DNA from: Actinomycetes bacterium
Lineage (GTDB): Bacteria > Actinomycetota > Acidimicrobiia > Acidimicrobiales > RAAP-2
DNA length: 64,000 nucleotides
Direction: 5' to 3'
Assembly: GCA_021785695.1 (NCBI GenBank)
Contig: JAJYEQ010000003.1
Span: 58,790 to 122,789 of the forward strand
Every line of letters starts with the position of its first letter. Within the stretch, counting starts at the first letter, position 1. Under the pieces are notes generated by a model that saw nothing but the letters and a program-made list of their open reading frames with translations, was not told where the DNA came from and ran no database searches. Positions 26,778 to 36,203 of the stretch are shown here, piece after piece. Position numbers and translations under genes: made by a program.

Positions 26778-29252
26778 ATGGTTCGCAAGAAGACATCCCC
26801 GGGCGGGTCGACGACCGCCGGAACGGACATTCCCCTGGGCTACATCGAGCCCATCGAGATCAACCTCGAGATGGAGCGCTCGTTCCTCGAGTACTCGATG
26901 TCGGTCATCGTGTCGCGCGCGCTGCCCGACGTGCGTGACGGCCTCAAGCCCGTGCACCGGCGCATCCTGTACTCGATGTTCGACCAGGGCCTGCGGCCGG
27001 ACCGCCCCTACACCAAGTGCGCGAAGGTCGTCGGCGAGGTGATGGGCACGTACCATCCCCACGGCGACTCGGCGATCTACGACGCGTTGGTGCGCATGGT
27101 CCAGGACTTCTCGATGCGCCACCCGCTGATCGATGGCCACGGCAACTTTGGCGGGACCGGCCCCGACGAGGGCGCCGCGGCCATGCGCTACACCGAGTGC
27201 CGCCTGGCCCCCCTGGCCATGGAGATGCTCGACGCGATCGACGAGGAGACCGTCGACTTCGAGCCCAACTACGACAACACCAGCCAGCAGCCCTCGGTCC
27301 TGCCCTCGCGGTTCCCGAACCTGCTGGTCAACGGGTCCCAGGGCATCGCGGTGGGGATGGCCACCAAGATCCCGCCCCACAACCTGGGCGAGGTGATCGA
27401 CGCGACCCTGCACCTGCTGGCCCACCCCGACGCCCCGCTGGAGTCGCTGATGGCCTTCGTCAAGGGCCCCGACTTCCCCACGGGCGCCCACATCCTGGGG
27501 CGCCAGGGGATCCTCGACGCCTTCCGCACCGGGCGCGGCTCGGTCAAGATGCGCGCGGTCGCCGAGATCGAGGAGCATCGCGGCGAGACGCGGATCGTCG
27601 TGACCGAGTTCCCCTACGAGGTCTCGGTCGAGTCGGTCGAGGAGAAGATCTACGACCTGGTCAAGTCGGGTGATCTCGAGGGCATCGCGGCCGTCCAGAA
27701 CGACTCGGCGGGCCGCAAGGCGCGCCTGGTGATCCGGCTGAAGCGGGACGCCAACGCCAACGTGGTGCTGAACAAGCTCTACAAGAACACCAACCTGCAG
27801 ACGACCTTCGCGGTCAACATGCTGGCTCTGGTCGACGGGGCCCCCAAGACGCTCACCCTGACCCAGATGCTCCAGCACTACATCGCCCACCAGATCGAGG
27901 TCGTGACCCGCCGCACGCGCTACCGGCTGCGGCGGGCCGAGGAGCGCGCGCACGTCGTCGAGGGACTGCTGCGAGCGATCGACATGCTCGACGAGGTCGT
28001 CCAGGCGATCCGTCAGTCCGACGATCGGGCGGGCGCCCGCGCCGCGCTGATGGCCGCGCCGTTCTCCTTCAGTGAGGAGCAGGCCAACCACATCCTCGAC
28101 ATGACCCTGGGCCGCCTGACGCGCCTGGGCCGCAGCGAGCTGAACGACGAGATGGAGCGGCTCGGGGCCACGATCGCGGAGCTACGAGCGATCCTGGCCG
28201 ACGAGGCGACCTTGCGCGGTGTGATCGCCAGTGAGCTGGGCCAGGTGCGCGCACGCTTCGCCACCGACCGGCTGACCAGCATCGTCAACGACCCCGGCGA
28301 GTTGGGGGTCGAGGACCTCATCGAGGACGAGGAGATCGTCATCACGATGACCCGCGCCGGCTACGTCAAGTCGGTGGCCGCCGACGCCTTCCGCGTCCAG
28401 GGGCGCGGCGGACGCGGCGTCCAGGGGGCCAAGCTGCGCGACGAGGACTTCGTCGACCAGATCATCCATACCACCGCGCACGCCTACATCCTCCTGTTCT
28501 CGAACCGGGGGCGCGTCTTCCGGCTGCGCGGGTACGAGATTCCCCGCAAGGAGCGCACGGCCAAGGGCACCGCCATCGTGAACCTGCTCAACTTGCAGCC
28601 CACCGAGAGGATCCAGGCGGTGGTGGCGACGCCGGACTTCCCCGACGACCAGTACCTGATGTTCCTGACGGCTGCGGGCACGGTGAAGAAGACCGCGTTC
28701 AGCGAGTACGACAAGTCCCGGCGCGAGGGCTGGATCGCCATCCACCTGCGCGACGACGACGAGGTCGTGCGCGTCATGCCCACCACGGGCGGCGACGACC
28801 TCCTGGTCGTGACCAGCCAGGGCATGGCCATCCGCTTCGCCGAGTCCGACGTGCGCGAGATGGGGCGCGACGCCACCGGGGTACGGGGCATCCGGCTGCG
28901 GTCGGCGGACCGGGCCATCTCGCTGGACGTCGTTCGACCCGGTGCCGATCTCTTCTTGGTCACTGACTCGGGCTTCGGCAAGCGAGTCAAGACGGATCGC
29001 TTCACCACGCAGGGCCGGGGCGGCCAGGGGGTGCGGAGCATCCGGCTCACCGCCGCGCGCGGCTTTGTCGTCGCGGCGCAGATGGCCGAGCTGGACGACG
29101 AGGTGATGCTGGTCTCGACCGGCGGCGTGCTGATCCGCACCGCCGTGCGCGAGATCTCCTCCCAGGGGCGCGACGCGACCGGGGTACGGGTCATGAACCT
29201 GGACGACGGCGACGCCGTCGCCACCGCCGCCATCGTCGCCAGTGGCGACTAG
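26778..29252 (+). CDS. gyrA: DNA gyrase subunit A
   Basis: 824 residues. Breakage-reunion domain: [47 protein letters not shown] (quinolone-determining helix with the usual Ser and Asp) and [18 protein letters not shown] with the catalytic Tyr. The C-terminal beta-pinwheel has the GyrA box QGRGGRG (near residue 541) and several [17 protein letters not shown]-type blades. It starts 18 nt after gyrB with a GGAGGA site. Length is normal, without the long acidic tail of some actinobacterial GyrA proteins. Confidence 0.96.
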   Translation: MVRKKTSPGGSTTAGTDIPLGYIEPIEINLEMERSFLEYSMSVIVSRALPDVRDGLKPVHRRILYSMFDQGLRPDRPYTKCAKVVGEVMGTYHPHGDSAIYDALVRMVQDFSMRHPLIDGHGNFGGTGPDEGAAAMRYTECRLAPLAMEMLDAIDEETVDFEPNYDNTSQQPSVLPSRFPNLLVNGSQGIAVGMATKIPPHNLGEVIDATLHLLAHPDAPLESLMAFVKGPDFPTGAHILGRQGILDAFRTGRGSVKMRAVAEIEEHRGETRIVVTEFPYEVSVESVEEKIYDLVKSGDLEGIAAVQNDSAGRKARLVIRLKRDANANVVLNKLYKNTNLQTTFAVNMLALVDGAPKTLTLTQMLQHYIAHQIEVVTRRTRYRLRRAEERAHVVEGLLRAIDMLDEVVQAIRQSDDRAGARAALMAAPFSFSEEQANHILDMTLGRLTRLGRSELNDEMERLGATIAELRAILADEATLRGVIASELGQVRARFATDRLTSIVNDPGELGVEDLIEDEEIVITMTRAGYVKSVAADAFRVQGRGGRGVQGAKLRDEDFVDQIIHTTAHAYILLFSNRGRVFRLRGYEIPRKERTAKGTAIVNLLNLQPTERIQAVVATPDFPDDQYLMFLTAAGTVKKTAFSEYDKSRREGWIAIHLRDDDEVVRVMPTTGGDDLLVVTSQGMAIRFAESDVREMGRDATGVRGIRLRSADRAISLDVVRPGADLFLVTDSGFGKRVKTDRFTTQGRGGQGVRSIRLTAARGFVVAAQMAELDDEVMLVSTGGVLIRTAVREISSQGRDATGVRVMNLDDGDAVATAAIVASGD

Positions 29253-29311
29253 CGGCGCCGAGCGGCACCCGACGTGATGCGGCCGGCGCCACGCCCTCGG
29301 GGGGTGCCGGC

Positions 29312-30910
29312 GTGCTGATCGCGCGCGACCTCAGCGTCGAGATCGGCTCGCGCACGCTGGTCGCCCCCTGCGCGTTCTCCATCGGCGACGGCGAGAAGGT
29401 CGGCATCGTGGGACGCAACGGCGCGGGCAAGTCGACGCTCTTGGCGGTGCTGCGGGGCACCACGCCGGGCCACGTGCGCGTAGGCGGGTCGGTGGCCACG
29501 CAGGGCCGGGTGAGCCACCTGCCCCAAGAGCCCATCGGTGGCGGCCTGGGCGTCGACCCGATCGGGCTGTCCCACGTGCTGTCGGCCCGCGGGCTCGACG
29601 CCCTGGACGCGGAGGTCCACCACGCGCGCCACGCGATGGCCGAGGATCCCACCGACGAGACGATCGAGCGCTACACCTCGCTCGAGGTGGAGTTCGCCGC
29701 GCGCGGCGGCTACGAGGCCGAGTCCGAGGTGGGGCGTCTGGCGGCGGGCCTCGGGCTGCCCGAGGCCCTGCTCCTCGAGGACCTGTCCTCCCTGTCGGGG
29801 GGGCAGCGGCGTCGCGTCGACCTCATGCGGGTCCTCTACGAGCAGCCCGACGTCCTGGTGCTCGACGAGCCCACGAACCATCTCGACGCTGCCGCCAAGC
29901 GCTGGCTCTTCGAGGAGATCGAGCGCTTCGCCGGCACGGTCCTGGTCATCAGCCACGACCTGCCCCTCCTCGACCGGGTGATCGATCGGGTCCTGGCGCT
30001 GCGCGACGGGCAGCTGCGTGACTACCGCGGGACCTACTCGGACTACCTGCGCCAGGACGAGGAGCGACGGCGCAGTGAGCAGAAGCTGGCCACGGCCGAG
30101 TCGGCCGAGATCCACCGCCTGCGCACGCTGGCCGACTCGATGCGCGGCCAGACGGCCAAGCGCGCCCGCAAGGCCAAGGTCCTGGATCGGCGCGTGGAGC
30201 GGCTGGAGGCCGACCGCACCACCGTGCGCACCCGGGAGCGGACCGTGACCTTTCGCCTGCCCGCACCCCCGCGCAGCGGGGACGTGCCCGTGACCGTCGA
30301 GCACCTCGCCGTGCGCTACGGCAGCCACCGGGTCCTGCGCGACACGTCCTTCATCACCCGGCGCGGGGACCGGATCGTGATCGTGGGACGCAACGGCGCG
30401 GGCAAGTCGTCGCTGCTGCGCTGCCTGGTCGGCGTGCAGAAGGCCCAGGGCGGGACGGTGCGCCTCGGGGCCAACGTCGCACTCGGCTACTTCGCCCAGG
30501 AGCACGAGCAGCTCGACTTCTCGCGCACGGTGTTCGAGCACCTCCAGTCGACCACCATGCCCTCGGACGTACAGCGCCGAGCGCTCCTGGGCGCCTTCGG
30601 GCTGCCGGGCACGGCGGCCGAGCAGCGACCGGGATCGCTCTCGGGTGGGGAGCGCGCCAAGCTGTCCCTGGCGCTGCTGGCCGCATCCCGGGCCAACGTG
30701 CTGGTGCTCGACGAGCCGACGAACAATCTCGACCCGGCGAGCGTGGATGCCCTGGGCACGGTGCTGCGAAACTGGCACGGGACGATCGTGGCGGTCTCCC
30801 ACGAGATCGCCTTCGTGGAGCGCCTCGAGCCCACCCACGCCGTCTTGCTGCCCGACGAGCACTTCGACCTGTGGCGCGAGGAGTACGTGGACCTGATCGA
30901 GCAGCGCTGA
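29312..30910 (+). CDS. ABC-F family ATPase
   Basis: 532 residues without membrane segments. Two ABC domains: Walker A GRNGAGKST (residues ~34-42) and GRNGAGKSS (~358), signatures LSGGQRRRVDLM and LSGGERAKLSLAL, Walker B VLVLDEPTNHLD and VLVLDEPTNNLD. The linker between them is rich in Arg/Lys/Glu (MRGQTAKRARKAKVLDRRVERL), the ABC-F P-site region. Such proteins act on ribosomes in translation or antibiotic protection; which subfamily this is cannot be told by eye. Start is a GTG with GGGGGG upstream. The TGA forms TGATCA with the stop of the convergent gene. Confidence 0.9.
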   Translation: MLIARDLSVEIGSRTLVAPCAFSIGDGEKVGIVGRNGAGKSTLLAVLRGTTPGHVRVGGSVATQGRVSHLPQEPIGGGLGVDPIGLSHVLSARGLDALDAEVHHARHAMAEDPTDETIERYTSLEVEFAARGGYEAESEVGRLAAGLGLPEALLLEDLSSLSGGQRRRVDLMRVLYEQPDVLVLDEPTNHLDAAAKRWLFEEIERFAGTVLVISHDLPLLDRVIDRVLALRDGQLRDYRGTYSDYLRQDEERRRSEQKLATAESAEIHRLRTLADSMRGQTAKRARKAKVLDRRVERLEADRTTVRTRERTVTFRLPAPPRSGDVPVTVEHLAVRYGSHRVLRDTSFITRRGDRIVIVGRNGAGKSSLLRCLVGVQKAQGGTVRLGANVALGYFAQEHEQLDFSRTVFEHLQSTTMPSDVQRRALLGAFGLPGTAAEQRPGSLSGGERAKLSLALLAASRANVLVLDEPTNNLDPASVDALGTVLRNWHGTIVAVSHEIAFVERLEPTHAVLLPDEHFDLWREEYVDLIEQR

Positions 30911-31762
30911 TCAGGGCAGGCGAGCTCTCGTCGATGCGATGGCCAGGACGGAGGCCGCCCAGGGACCCCCCGCACGGGTGCCGGTGACGCGGTAGGTCGG
31001 CAGGAGCCAGATCGTCGCGTCGGCCAGCACGTAGGGCATCCAGGTCAGCGCGGCGTGCTCGATGCGCACGGGGGAGCCGGCCGAGCCAGCGCGCGCCGCG
31101 CGCAGCGCGGCCAGGGCATCGGCCGGTGCGCGCAGCCCCAGGTCGCGGCTGGTCGAGACCACGAAGGCCGGGCCCGCGGCGTGGGTGAGGAGACCGTCGT
31201 GCTGGACGATGCCGACGCGCAGCGCGCTGCGCGTCGCGTCCACGCTGACGGCGAGCGACGCGTGGGCCCGGTGCGTGGGGGGGACGGCCAGATCCCACTG
31301 GCGCGCGAGGAAGGCGCGCAGCGCGCCGACGGTGGGGCCCGCGCCGGGCGGTCCGTCGTAGGACCAGCGACTAACCCCGCGGGACGTGTCGTAGGTGACG
31401 CGCGCGCCGTTGGTCGCGACCAGCAGGTAGGCGGTGCCGTTGTAGACGCTGACCATCCCGCTCACGCCGAACAGGCGGGCCAGCTGGCCGAGCACGGTGA
31501 GGGGAGTGCCCGGCGCCGATATCTGGTAGCCGGCGGCGACGAAGGCCGGCGCGGACCACCCCGGGCCCGCGACGGGCGCGGCTGCCGTGACTAGCACCGG
31601 CCGGGTCGTCGCCGCCAGCGGCACCGCCGGCGAGCCGGCGCGGCCCAGCAGCACGCTGGCGGCCCCCGTCGCCACGGCGACGAGGACACCGACGAGGGGC
31701 GCGCCGAGGCGCAGGACGGCGGGCACGCGCGGGCGCGTCGGGACGGGGCTCGCGCCGCTCAT
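30911..31762 (-). CDS. Membrane-anchored exported protein of unknown function
   Basis: 283 residues. After ~17 hydrophilic residues comes a hydrophobic segment (LRLGAPLVGVLVAVATGAASVLLG) that anchors or exports the protein; the rest is extracytoplasmic, with no cysteine for lipidation. It contains Ser/Ala/Val-rich beta-type sequence such as LLVATNGARVTYDTSRGVSRWSYDG and ATIWLLPTYRVTG. I do not recognise a family. The protein could be a secreted binding domain. It is the last of three minus-strand genes (SPFH, HxH protein, this), with 40 nt to the gene before it, and ends exactly where the ABC-F gene ends. Confidence 0.7.
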   Translation of the reverse strand: MSGASPVPTRPRVPAVLRLGAPLVGVLVAVATGAASVLLGRAGSPAVPLAATTRPVLVTAAAPVAGPGWSAPAFVAAGYQISAPGTPLTVLGQLARLFGVSGMVSVYNGTAYLLVATNGARVTYDTSRGVSRWSYDGPPGAGPTVGALRAFLARQWDLAVPPTHRAHASLAVSVDATRSALRVGIVQHDGLLTHAAGPAFVVSTSRDLGLRAPADALAALRAARAGSAGSPVRIEHAALTWMPYVLADATIWLLPTYRVTGTRAGGPWAASVLAIASTRARLP

Positions 31763-31802
31763 GGGCCCAGTCTGGCGCGCGCGACGCCCGGGGCGCGCTG
31801 GC

Positions 31803-32498
31803 TCAGCCCTTCGTCGGCGTCACGCACCCGTTCGTGCCATCCCCGCAGACTCCCGTGACGTGGAAGGTGACCGGACGGAAGGCGACGACGGGCCGACCCA
31901 CGTCGACCTGGACGACCCCCCCGGGGACCAGGACCGCCGCGCCGGGAGAGCCGGCCTGGCGGTGGCCGTTGACGAAGACCACCACGGGCCCGCGCGCCGG
32001 GCCCACGCGTGTCGCTGACAGCGGTTGCCCCCAGATCGCGAACAGCTCACCCAGGGTGAAGGTGCCGTGCCGGGGTGCCTCGACGTGGACGATCCCGTCG
32101 TTGGCGTGGGTGTGCAGCCAGTAGAGGCAGTCGTGGAGGCCGACGTCGACGAAGGTGCTGGCGCCCGAGCCGGTGGTCACCGCCGGGGAGGTGATACCGA
32201 TGCCCGCGGGCAGGCGCTCGGGCTGGCCGTCGACGTAGAGCGTGACCATCGTGTGGACGTGGTAGGTCACCGTCTCGCTCCCGATGCCGCGACAGGTGAT
32301 GTGGTCGACCGGGGCGCCGCTGGCGGCGCCGGCGGGAGCGAGCGCCGGGACCGGCTGGACCGCAACGCCTTCGGGTCCCGGCGTCGCGGCGGCCGGGGCG
32401 CCAGCAGAGCGCCACGCGGCCAGGGCGGCGACGATCACCAGCATCGCCAGCAGGGAGGCGGGGATCAGCCGGCGTCGAGAGACGGAGGGGAGATGCAC
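31803..32498 (-). CDS. Exported histidine-rich protein of unknown function
   Basis: 231 residues from GTG 32498. N-terminal membrane segment (LIPASLLAMLVIVAALAAW), a Pro/Ala-rich spacer, then a globular part with ITCRGIGSETVTYHVHTMVTLYVDGQPERLPAGIGI, DCLYWLHTHANDGIVHVEAP and FTLGELFAIWGQPLS, ending with VCGDGTNGCVTP. The two HxH/HTH clusters and paired cysteines suggest a secreted metal-binding or disulfide-stabilised domain. I believe similar proteins occur in other actinobacteria, without an assigned role. A TAGCAT box ends 6 nt before the GTG, implying a leaderless transcript. Confidence 0.75.
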   Translation of the reverse strand: MHLPSVSRRRLIPASLLAMLVIVAALAAWRSAGAPAAATPGPEGVAVQPVPALAPAGAASGAPVDHITCRGIGSETVTYHVHTMVTLYVDGQPERLPAGIGITSPAVTTGSGASTFVDVGLHDCLYWLHTHANDGIVHVEAPRHGTFTLGELFAIWGQPLSATRVGPARGPVVVFVNGHRQAGSPGAAVLVPGGVVQVDVGRPVVAFRPVTFHVTGVCGDGTNGCVTPTKG

Positions 32499-32504
32499 CG
32501 GCCC

Positions 32505-32510
32505 ATGCTA
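32505..32510 (-). promoter_or_regulatory. Candidate -10 box of the histidine-rich protein gene
   Basis: TAGCAT on the minus strand, 6 nt upstream of the GTG at 32498. Confidence 0.4.
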
Positions 32511-32528
32511 GGCGGGCCCCCGTGGCAT

Positions 32529-33530
32529 TCAGGGGGTCGGGGGCGCACTCGGGGGCGCACTCGAGGGCGCACTCGGGGGCGCGGGCGGGGTGACGAGCAG
32601 CTCGCCCGTCATCGACCCGTCGGTGATGGCCTGGAGGCGCCGCAGCGCGTTCTCCATCGTGGTGATATTGCCGTCCAGGAAGATCGTGTTGCCCTGCGAG
32701 GAGCGGGCGACGTCGAGCAGGGTCTCGGTCCACATGGTGAAGGCCAGCAGCGCCGAGCTGATGCCACTCTCCTCGAGGAGATGGGCCGACTCGCTCAGAC
32801 CCTGGCTGAGAGCGGTGCGGAAGGCGGCCAGCCCCTGGCCGCGCAGGCGGGCCGCGGTGGCCTCGTTCTCGGCGGAGATGCGGATGGCGGCACCCTCGGC
32901 CTCGGCCTGCTTGGTGCGCGTGATGAGGAGCGCCTGGCCCTCGAACTCGGCGGCCCGCTGCGCGTTGGTCGCGGCCACGACCCGGCTCATGGAGTCCATC
33001 ACGGCCTGATCGAAGGTGATGTCGTTGATGGCCAGGTCGAGCAGGCTGTAGCCCCAGCCGGCCAGCTGCTCGTTGAGGCTCTCCTTGGCGTGCGTGGCGA
33101 TCTCCCCGCGCAGCCCGAGGATCTCGGCCTGCTTCTTGCCGGCCACGAACTCGCGCACCGACGCCTCCACCGCCGAGGTCAGCGCCGTCGTGAAGGACGC
33201 GGCGTTGATGAACTTGAAGGCGACCAGCTGGATGGTCTCGGGATCGTGGTCCGAGACCGCGAAGATGATGGTCGCGGTGAAGTGCACGGCCGCCTGGTCG
33301 TTGGTGATGGCCGCGAACTCCAGCTTGGACGTCTGGTTCTGGACCGGGATGCGCGAGTGGACGTGCTCGACGATCGGCATGATGAAGTGCAGACCAGAAC
33401 CGAAGGTGCGCCGGTACTGGCCAAAGCGCGTCACCACGCCCACCGAGGCCTGCCCGACGGTGCGGGCCGAGAGCCACAACAGCGCCACCAGGACGACGGC
33501 GACCACCGCCAGAGTGACGATCAAACCCAT
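32529..33530 (-). CDS. SPFH/Band 7 (slipin-like) membrane protein
   Basis: 333 residues. The N-terminal membrane hairpin (MGLIVTLAVVAVVLVALLWLS) is followed by the SPFH domain (GVVTRFGQYRRTFGSGLHFIMPIVEHVHSRIPVQNQT...AVHFTATIIFAVSD), then a helical, Glu/Ala/Arg-rich stretch (TKQAEAEGAAIRISAENEATAARLRGQGLAAF) typical of flotillin/stomatin proteins. SPFH proteins form large membrane rings or microdomain scaffolds. The start is the ATG at 33530 with GGAGGTG six bases upstream, not the earlier in-frame candidate. The C-terminus is a Pro/Ala/Ser tail encoded by 12-bp repeats. No NfeD partner is nearby. Confidence 0.88.
   Translation of the reverse strand: MGLIVTLAVVAVVLVALLWLSARTVGQASVGVVTRFGQYRRTFGSGLHFIMPIVEHVHSRIPVQNQTSKLEFAAITNDQAAVHFTATIIFAVSDHDPETIQLVAFKFINAASFTTALTSAVEASVREFVAGKKQAEILGLRGEIATHAKESLNEQLAGWGYSLLDLAINDITFDQAVMDSMSRVVAATNAQRAAEFEGQALLITRTKQAEAEGAAIRISAENEATAARLRGQGLAAFRTALSQGLSESAHLLEESGISSALLAFTMWTETLLDVARSSQGNTIFLDGNITTMENALRRLQAITDGSMTGELLVTPPAPPSAPSSAPPSAPPTP
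32531..32582. repeat. 12-bp tandem repeat in the SPFH gene 3' end
   Basis: About four copies of GGGGGCGCACTC, one with an A for G. They encode the repeated Ser-Ala-Pro-Pro units of the protein's C-terminal tail; copy number could vary by slippage. Confidence 0.85.
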
Positions 33531-33656
33531 CGGCACCTCCTCGTGGCGCACCCTAGCAGTGACGCGAAGAGCCACCGGTAGTCTGGTGGGCGATCGCGGT
33601 GGCCGAGAGGGTCACGGGACCTCGCGGGCCGAGCGCCCTCAGCAGATCGGACAGTC

Positions 33657-34403
33657 ATGGCAGCAGCTTCCTCGGATTCCTCGTCGCGCGGGCCGCGCCG
33701 CAGCACGCGCCTGGCCATCGCGACCCAGCGTCGGGCGTGGACGCGGCGGGTCGACACCTGGGACCGGCACAACGACGCCGGCATGGCCAAGGTGGCCGCC
33801 GCGGCCATCGACACGGTCGACCTGCGTCCCGGGCTCACGTGCGTGGACCTCGGCTGCGGCGGCGGGCGCCTGGCCCTGGAGCTGGCGCGGCGGGGGGCCA
33901 CGGTGGTGGGCGTCGACGTGAGCGCCGCCATGGTGGACCGGATGCTCACCCTGGCCCGCGAGGAGGGGCTCACCACGGTGACCGGGGTCGTCTCGCCGAT
34001 CGAGGAGTTGCGCCTGGACCCAGAGTCGGTGGACGTCGTGGTGTCCAACTACGCCCTGCACCACCTGCTGGATCCCGACAAGGCCCGTGTCGTGCGCGCC
34101 GCCTACGGGTGGCTCCGTCCCGGCGGCCAGTTCATCAACGCGGACATGATGCTGGGCCGCGGCACCAGTGCCCAGGACCGCCAGGTCATCGCCGGCAAGG
34201 TGCGGGCCATGGCCAAGAAGGGAATCCCCGGCCTGTGGCGCATCGCCAAGAACGCCGGCCGCTACCTCCTGCGCCTGCGCGAGCGGCCCATCACACCCGA
34301 GGCGTGGTCCCGCCTGCTGCGCGAGGCCGGCTTCACGCAGGTCGCTGCGCGCAACGTGGTCGCCGAGGCCAATGTGGTCAGCGGCGTCAAGCCGACCCCC
34401 TAG
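33657..34403 (+). CDS. Class I SAM-dependent methyltransferase
   Basis: 248 residues. The SAM-binding motif is LTCVDLGCGGGRLALELARRGATVVGVDVSAAMVDRML (residues ~61-98), with SVDVVVSNYALHHLLDPDKARVVRAAYGWLRPGGQFINADMMLG as motifs II-III, the pattern of ubiquinone/menaquinone-like small-molecule methyltransferases. Substrate unknown. The N-terminus is basic. A TAGTCT hexamer at 33579-33584 would give a ~65-nt leader; this gene is divergent from the SPFH gene. The stop shares CTAG with the convergent hydrolase gene. Confidence 0.88.
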   Translation: MAAASSDSSSRGPRRSTRLAIATQRRAWTRRVDTWDRHNDAGMAKVAAAAIDTVDLRPGLTCVDLGCGGGRLALELARRGATVVGVDVSAAMVDRMLTLAREEGLTTVTGVVSPIEELRLDPESVDVVVSNYALHHLLDPDKARVVRAAYGWLRPGGQFINADMMLGRGTSAQDRQVIAGKVRAMAKKGIPGLWRIAKNAGRYLLRLRERPITPEAWSRLLREAGFTQVAARNVVAEANVVSGVKPTP

Positions 34404-35476
34404 CCCACGGGCGCGTCAGGACAGGTCCCGGCGACCGGAGGCAGCGCGCTCTGGCTGGTGAGGTGCGCCCGCCCGGCGACGTCGCCGGCCGCTCGCATGG
34501 CGGCCAGGGCGTCGGGGATGTGCTTGAGGTAGGCGTTGAGGAAGTCGATCGTGACCGCGGCCACCGTCGAGCGCGCCGGGCCGGCGGGGACGTAGGCGCT
34601 GAGGTGGTCCTGGCCGAGCATCGAGAGGTAGAAGCGCGGGCGCGGGGCCGCGTCGTACAGGGTGACCGAGCAGGTGACGGGGTTCATGACGTGGTCGGCG
34701 GTGCCCTGGACCACCAGGAGCGGAGCCGACCCGTCGGTGAAGTACGACCCGGGGAACCACGACAGCTCGGCGCCCGATAGCAGGATGGCCGCGCCGACAC
34801 GGCGATCGCGGCAGCAGGTGTTGGCCGCCACCGCCAGGCTGACGTCGCCGCCGTCGGACTGTCCGATGACGCCGATCGGGGCGGGCGCGATCATGCCCGC
34901 GAGGGGGCCGCTGGCGTGGTCGTCGGCCAGCAGGGTCGTCACCAGGAAGCTCAGATCAGCGGGATGGTGGACGATGTCGGAGCGCACGACGCCGCCGGCC
35001 GCGCCCGGCGACGTGTGGGGATAGGCGGGATCCGCGACCACGTAGCCGGCCGCGCTCCACGCGTCGAGCAGGCCGGCGTAGGCCTCGGGGGAGATGTCGA
35101 ATCCCTGCGAGAAGATCACCAGGGGGTAGGGACCGGGCCGCGGCGGGAGCCCGCTGCGCGCCTCGCCGACCGCACCGATGGCGGGGTAGCGAACCGTCAC
35201 CGGGAAGCTGCGGGCACCGCTCGAGGTCGTCGCGGGCTCGGTCACGGTGAAGGTCACCGCGCCCACCGCCACGGGTCCGGTCGTCGGGGGGGGCGTGGTC
35301 GTGGTCGCGGGTGCGGTCGAGGTGGTCGACGAGGTGGTCGGGGGGGTGCTCGGGCCGCGGCCGGGGCGTACGGCGAGGACCGTGGCCACCACGAGAGCGG
35401 CCACGATCAGGGAGAAGGCGCCGAGACGCTGGCGACGCCGCCGACTCAAGCGCCGACCGTGTCGCGCGGGGCCCAT
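34400..35476 (-). CDS. Exported alpha/beta hydrolase (lipase/dienelactone hydrolase type)
   Basis: 358 residues. Basic N-terminus and membrane segment (LGAFSLIVAALVVATVLAV), then a Thr-rich linker (TTSSTTSTAPATTTT), then the hydrolase: PLVIFSQGFDISPEAY, nucleophile elbow GVIGQSDGGDVSLAVA (GxSxG), acid region LLVVQGTADHVMNPV and catalytic His in LGQDHLSAYVP. This resembles the PAF-acetylhydrolase/chlorophyllase-like group; substrate unknown. An open frame continues upstream, but the ATG at 35476 gives the signal-anchor and has TACGCT 7 nt upstream. Confidence 0.85.
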   Translation of the reverse strand: MGPARHGRRLSRRRRQRLGAFSLIVAALVVATVLAVRPGRGPSTPPTTSSTTSTAPATTTTPPPTTGPVAVGAVTFTVTEPATTSSGARSFPVTVRYPAIGAVGEARSGLPPRPGPYPLVIFSQGFDISPEAYAGLLDAWSAAGYVVADPAYPHTSPGAAGGVVRSDIVHHPADLSFLVTTLLADDHASGPLAGMIAPAPIGVIGQSDGGDVSLAVAANTCCRDRRVGAAILLSGAELSWFPGSYFTDGSAPLLVVQGTADHVMNPVTCSVTLYDAAPRPRFYLSMLGQDHLSAYVPAGPARSTVAAVTIDFLNAYLKHIPDALAAMRAAGDVAGRAHLTSQSALPPVAGTCPDAPVG

Positions 35477-35483
35477 CGCGCCG

Positions 35484-35489
35484 AGCGTA
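35484..35489 (-). promoter_or_regulatory. Candidate -10 box of the hydrolase gene
   Basis: TACGCT on the minus strand, 7 nt before the ATG at 35476; leaderless arrangement. Confidence 0.4.
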
Positions 35490-35548
35490 GCAGGGGCCCC
35501 CGCCAGCGGCCCCCCACCCCGTAGTGTGGGCGGCGCTGAGGGGGTGCG

Positions 35549-36187
35549 ATGCGGGTACGAGCGATGACCGACGCCGACGTGCGAGCCGCCGTCGCACTCC
35601 ACGTGGACGTCTTGCCCATGGAGTTCCTCACGCGCTTCGGCCCGCGCTTCTTGCGCACGTACTACCGGGCGTGGCGCGCGGCCCCCGGCGGGCTGGCCCT
35701 GGTGGCCGAGGAGGACGGCCGTGTGGTCGGCGCCCTGCTGGGCGCGACGGGGCCGGCCGAGCACACGCGCGCGATGGTGCGCCGCGATGGGTGGCGCCTC
35801 GGGCGCGACATCGGGCTGGCGCTCACGCGCGACCGGCCACTGGCGCGCGACCTGCTGGTGACGCGCGCGCGGCGCTACGCCGGCGGCCTGTACCGCCTGG
35901 CCCGGCGGCGCACGTCGGAGACCGGGTCGGCGGCGCCGGGTCCCGTCGTGGGCGAGGTCACCCACGTGCTGGTGGACGCGGCCCAGCAGGGTCACGGCAT
36001 CGGCCGCGCGCTGGTCGTCGAGGCCATCGCGCAGGCGCGCGCGGCGGGCGTCGCGCAGCTCGTTCTGGTGACGCCACCGGACCTGGCCGCCCAGCACTTC
36101 TACGACCGCCTGGGCTGGCGGCGCGACGGCGAGATCACCTCACGCAGCGGCGAGGTCTTCCTGCGCTACCGCTACGACGTGCGCTGA
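35549..36187 (+). CDS. GNAT family N-acetyltransferase
   Basis: 212 residues: MRVRAMTDADVRAAVALHVDVLPMEFLTRFGPRFLRTYYRAW, a central LALVAEEDGRVVGALLGAT, and the acetyl-CoA site THVLVDAAQQGHGIGRALVVEAIAQARAAG (Q-x-G-x-G-x-A pattern), then LVLVTPPDLAAQHFYDRLGWRRDGE. The length and FGPRFLRTYY segment match a GNAT group seen in actinobacteria near sugar and surface genes; the substrate cannot be told. A TAGTGT box lies at 35522-35527. It converges with the SGNH hydrolase gene, 16 nt apart. Confidence 0.88.
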   Translation: MRVRAMTDADVRAAVALHVDVLPMEFLTRFGPRFLRTYYRAWRAAPGGLALVAEEDGRVVGALLGATGPAEHTRAMVRRDGWRLGRDIGLALTRDRPLARDLLVTRARRYAGGLYRLARRRTSETGSAAPGPVVGEVTHVLVDAAQQGHGIGRALVVEAIAQARAAGVAQLVLVTPPDLAAQHFYDRLGWRRDGEITSRSGEVFLRYRYDVR

Positions 36188-36203
36188 CGGGTGCGGCCCG
36201 CGC

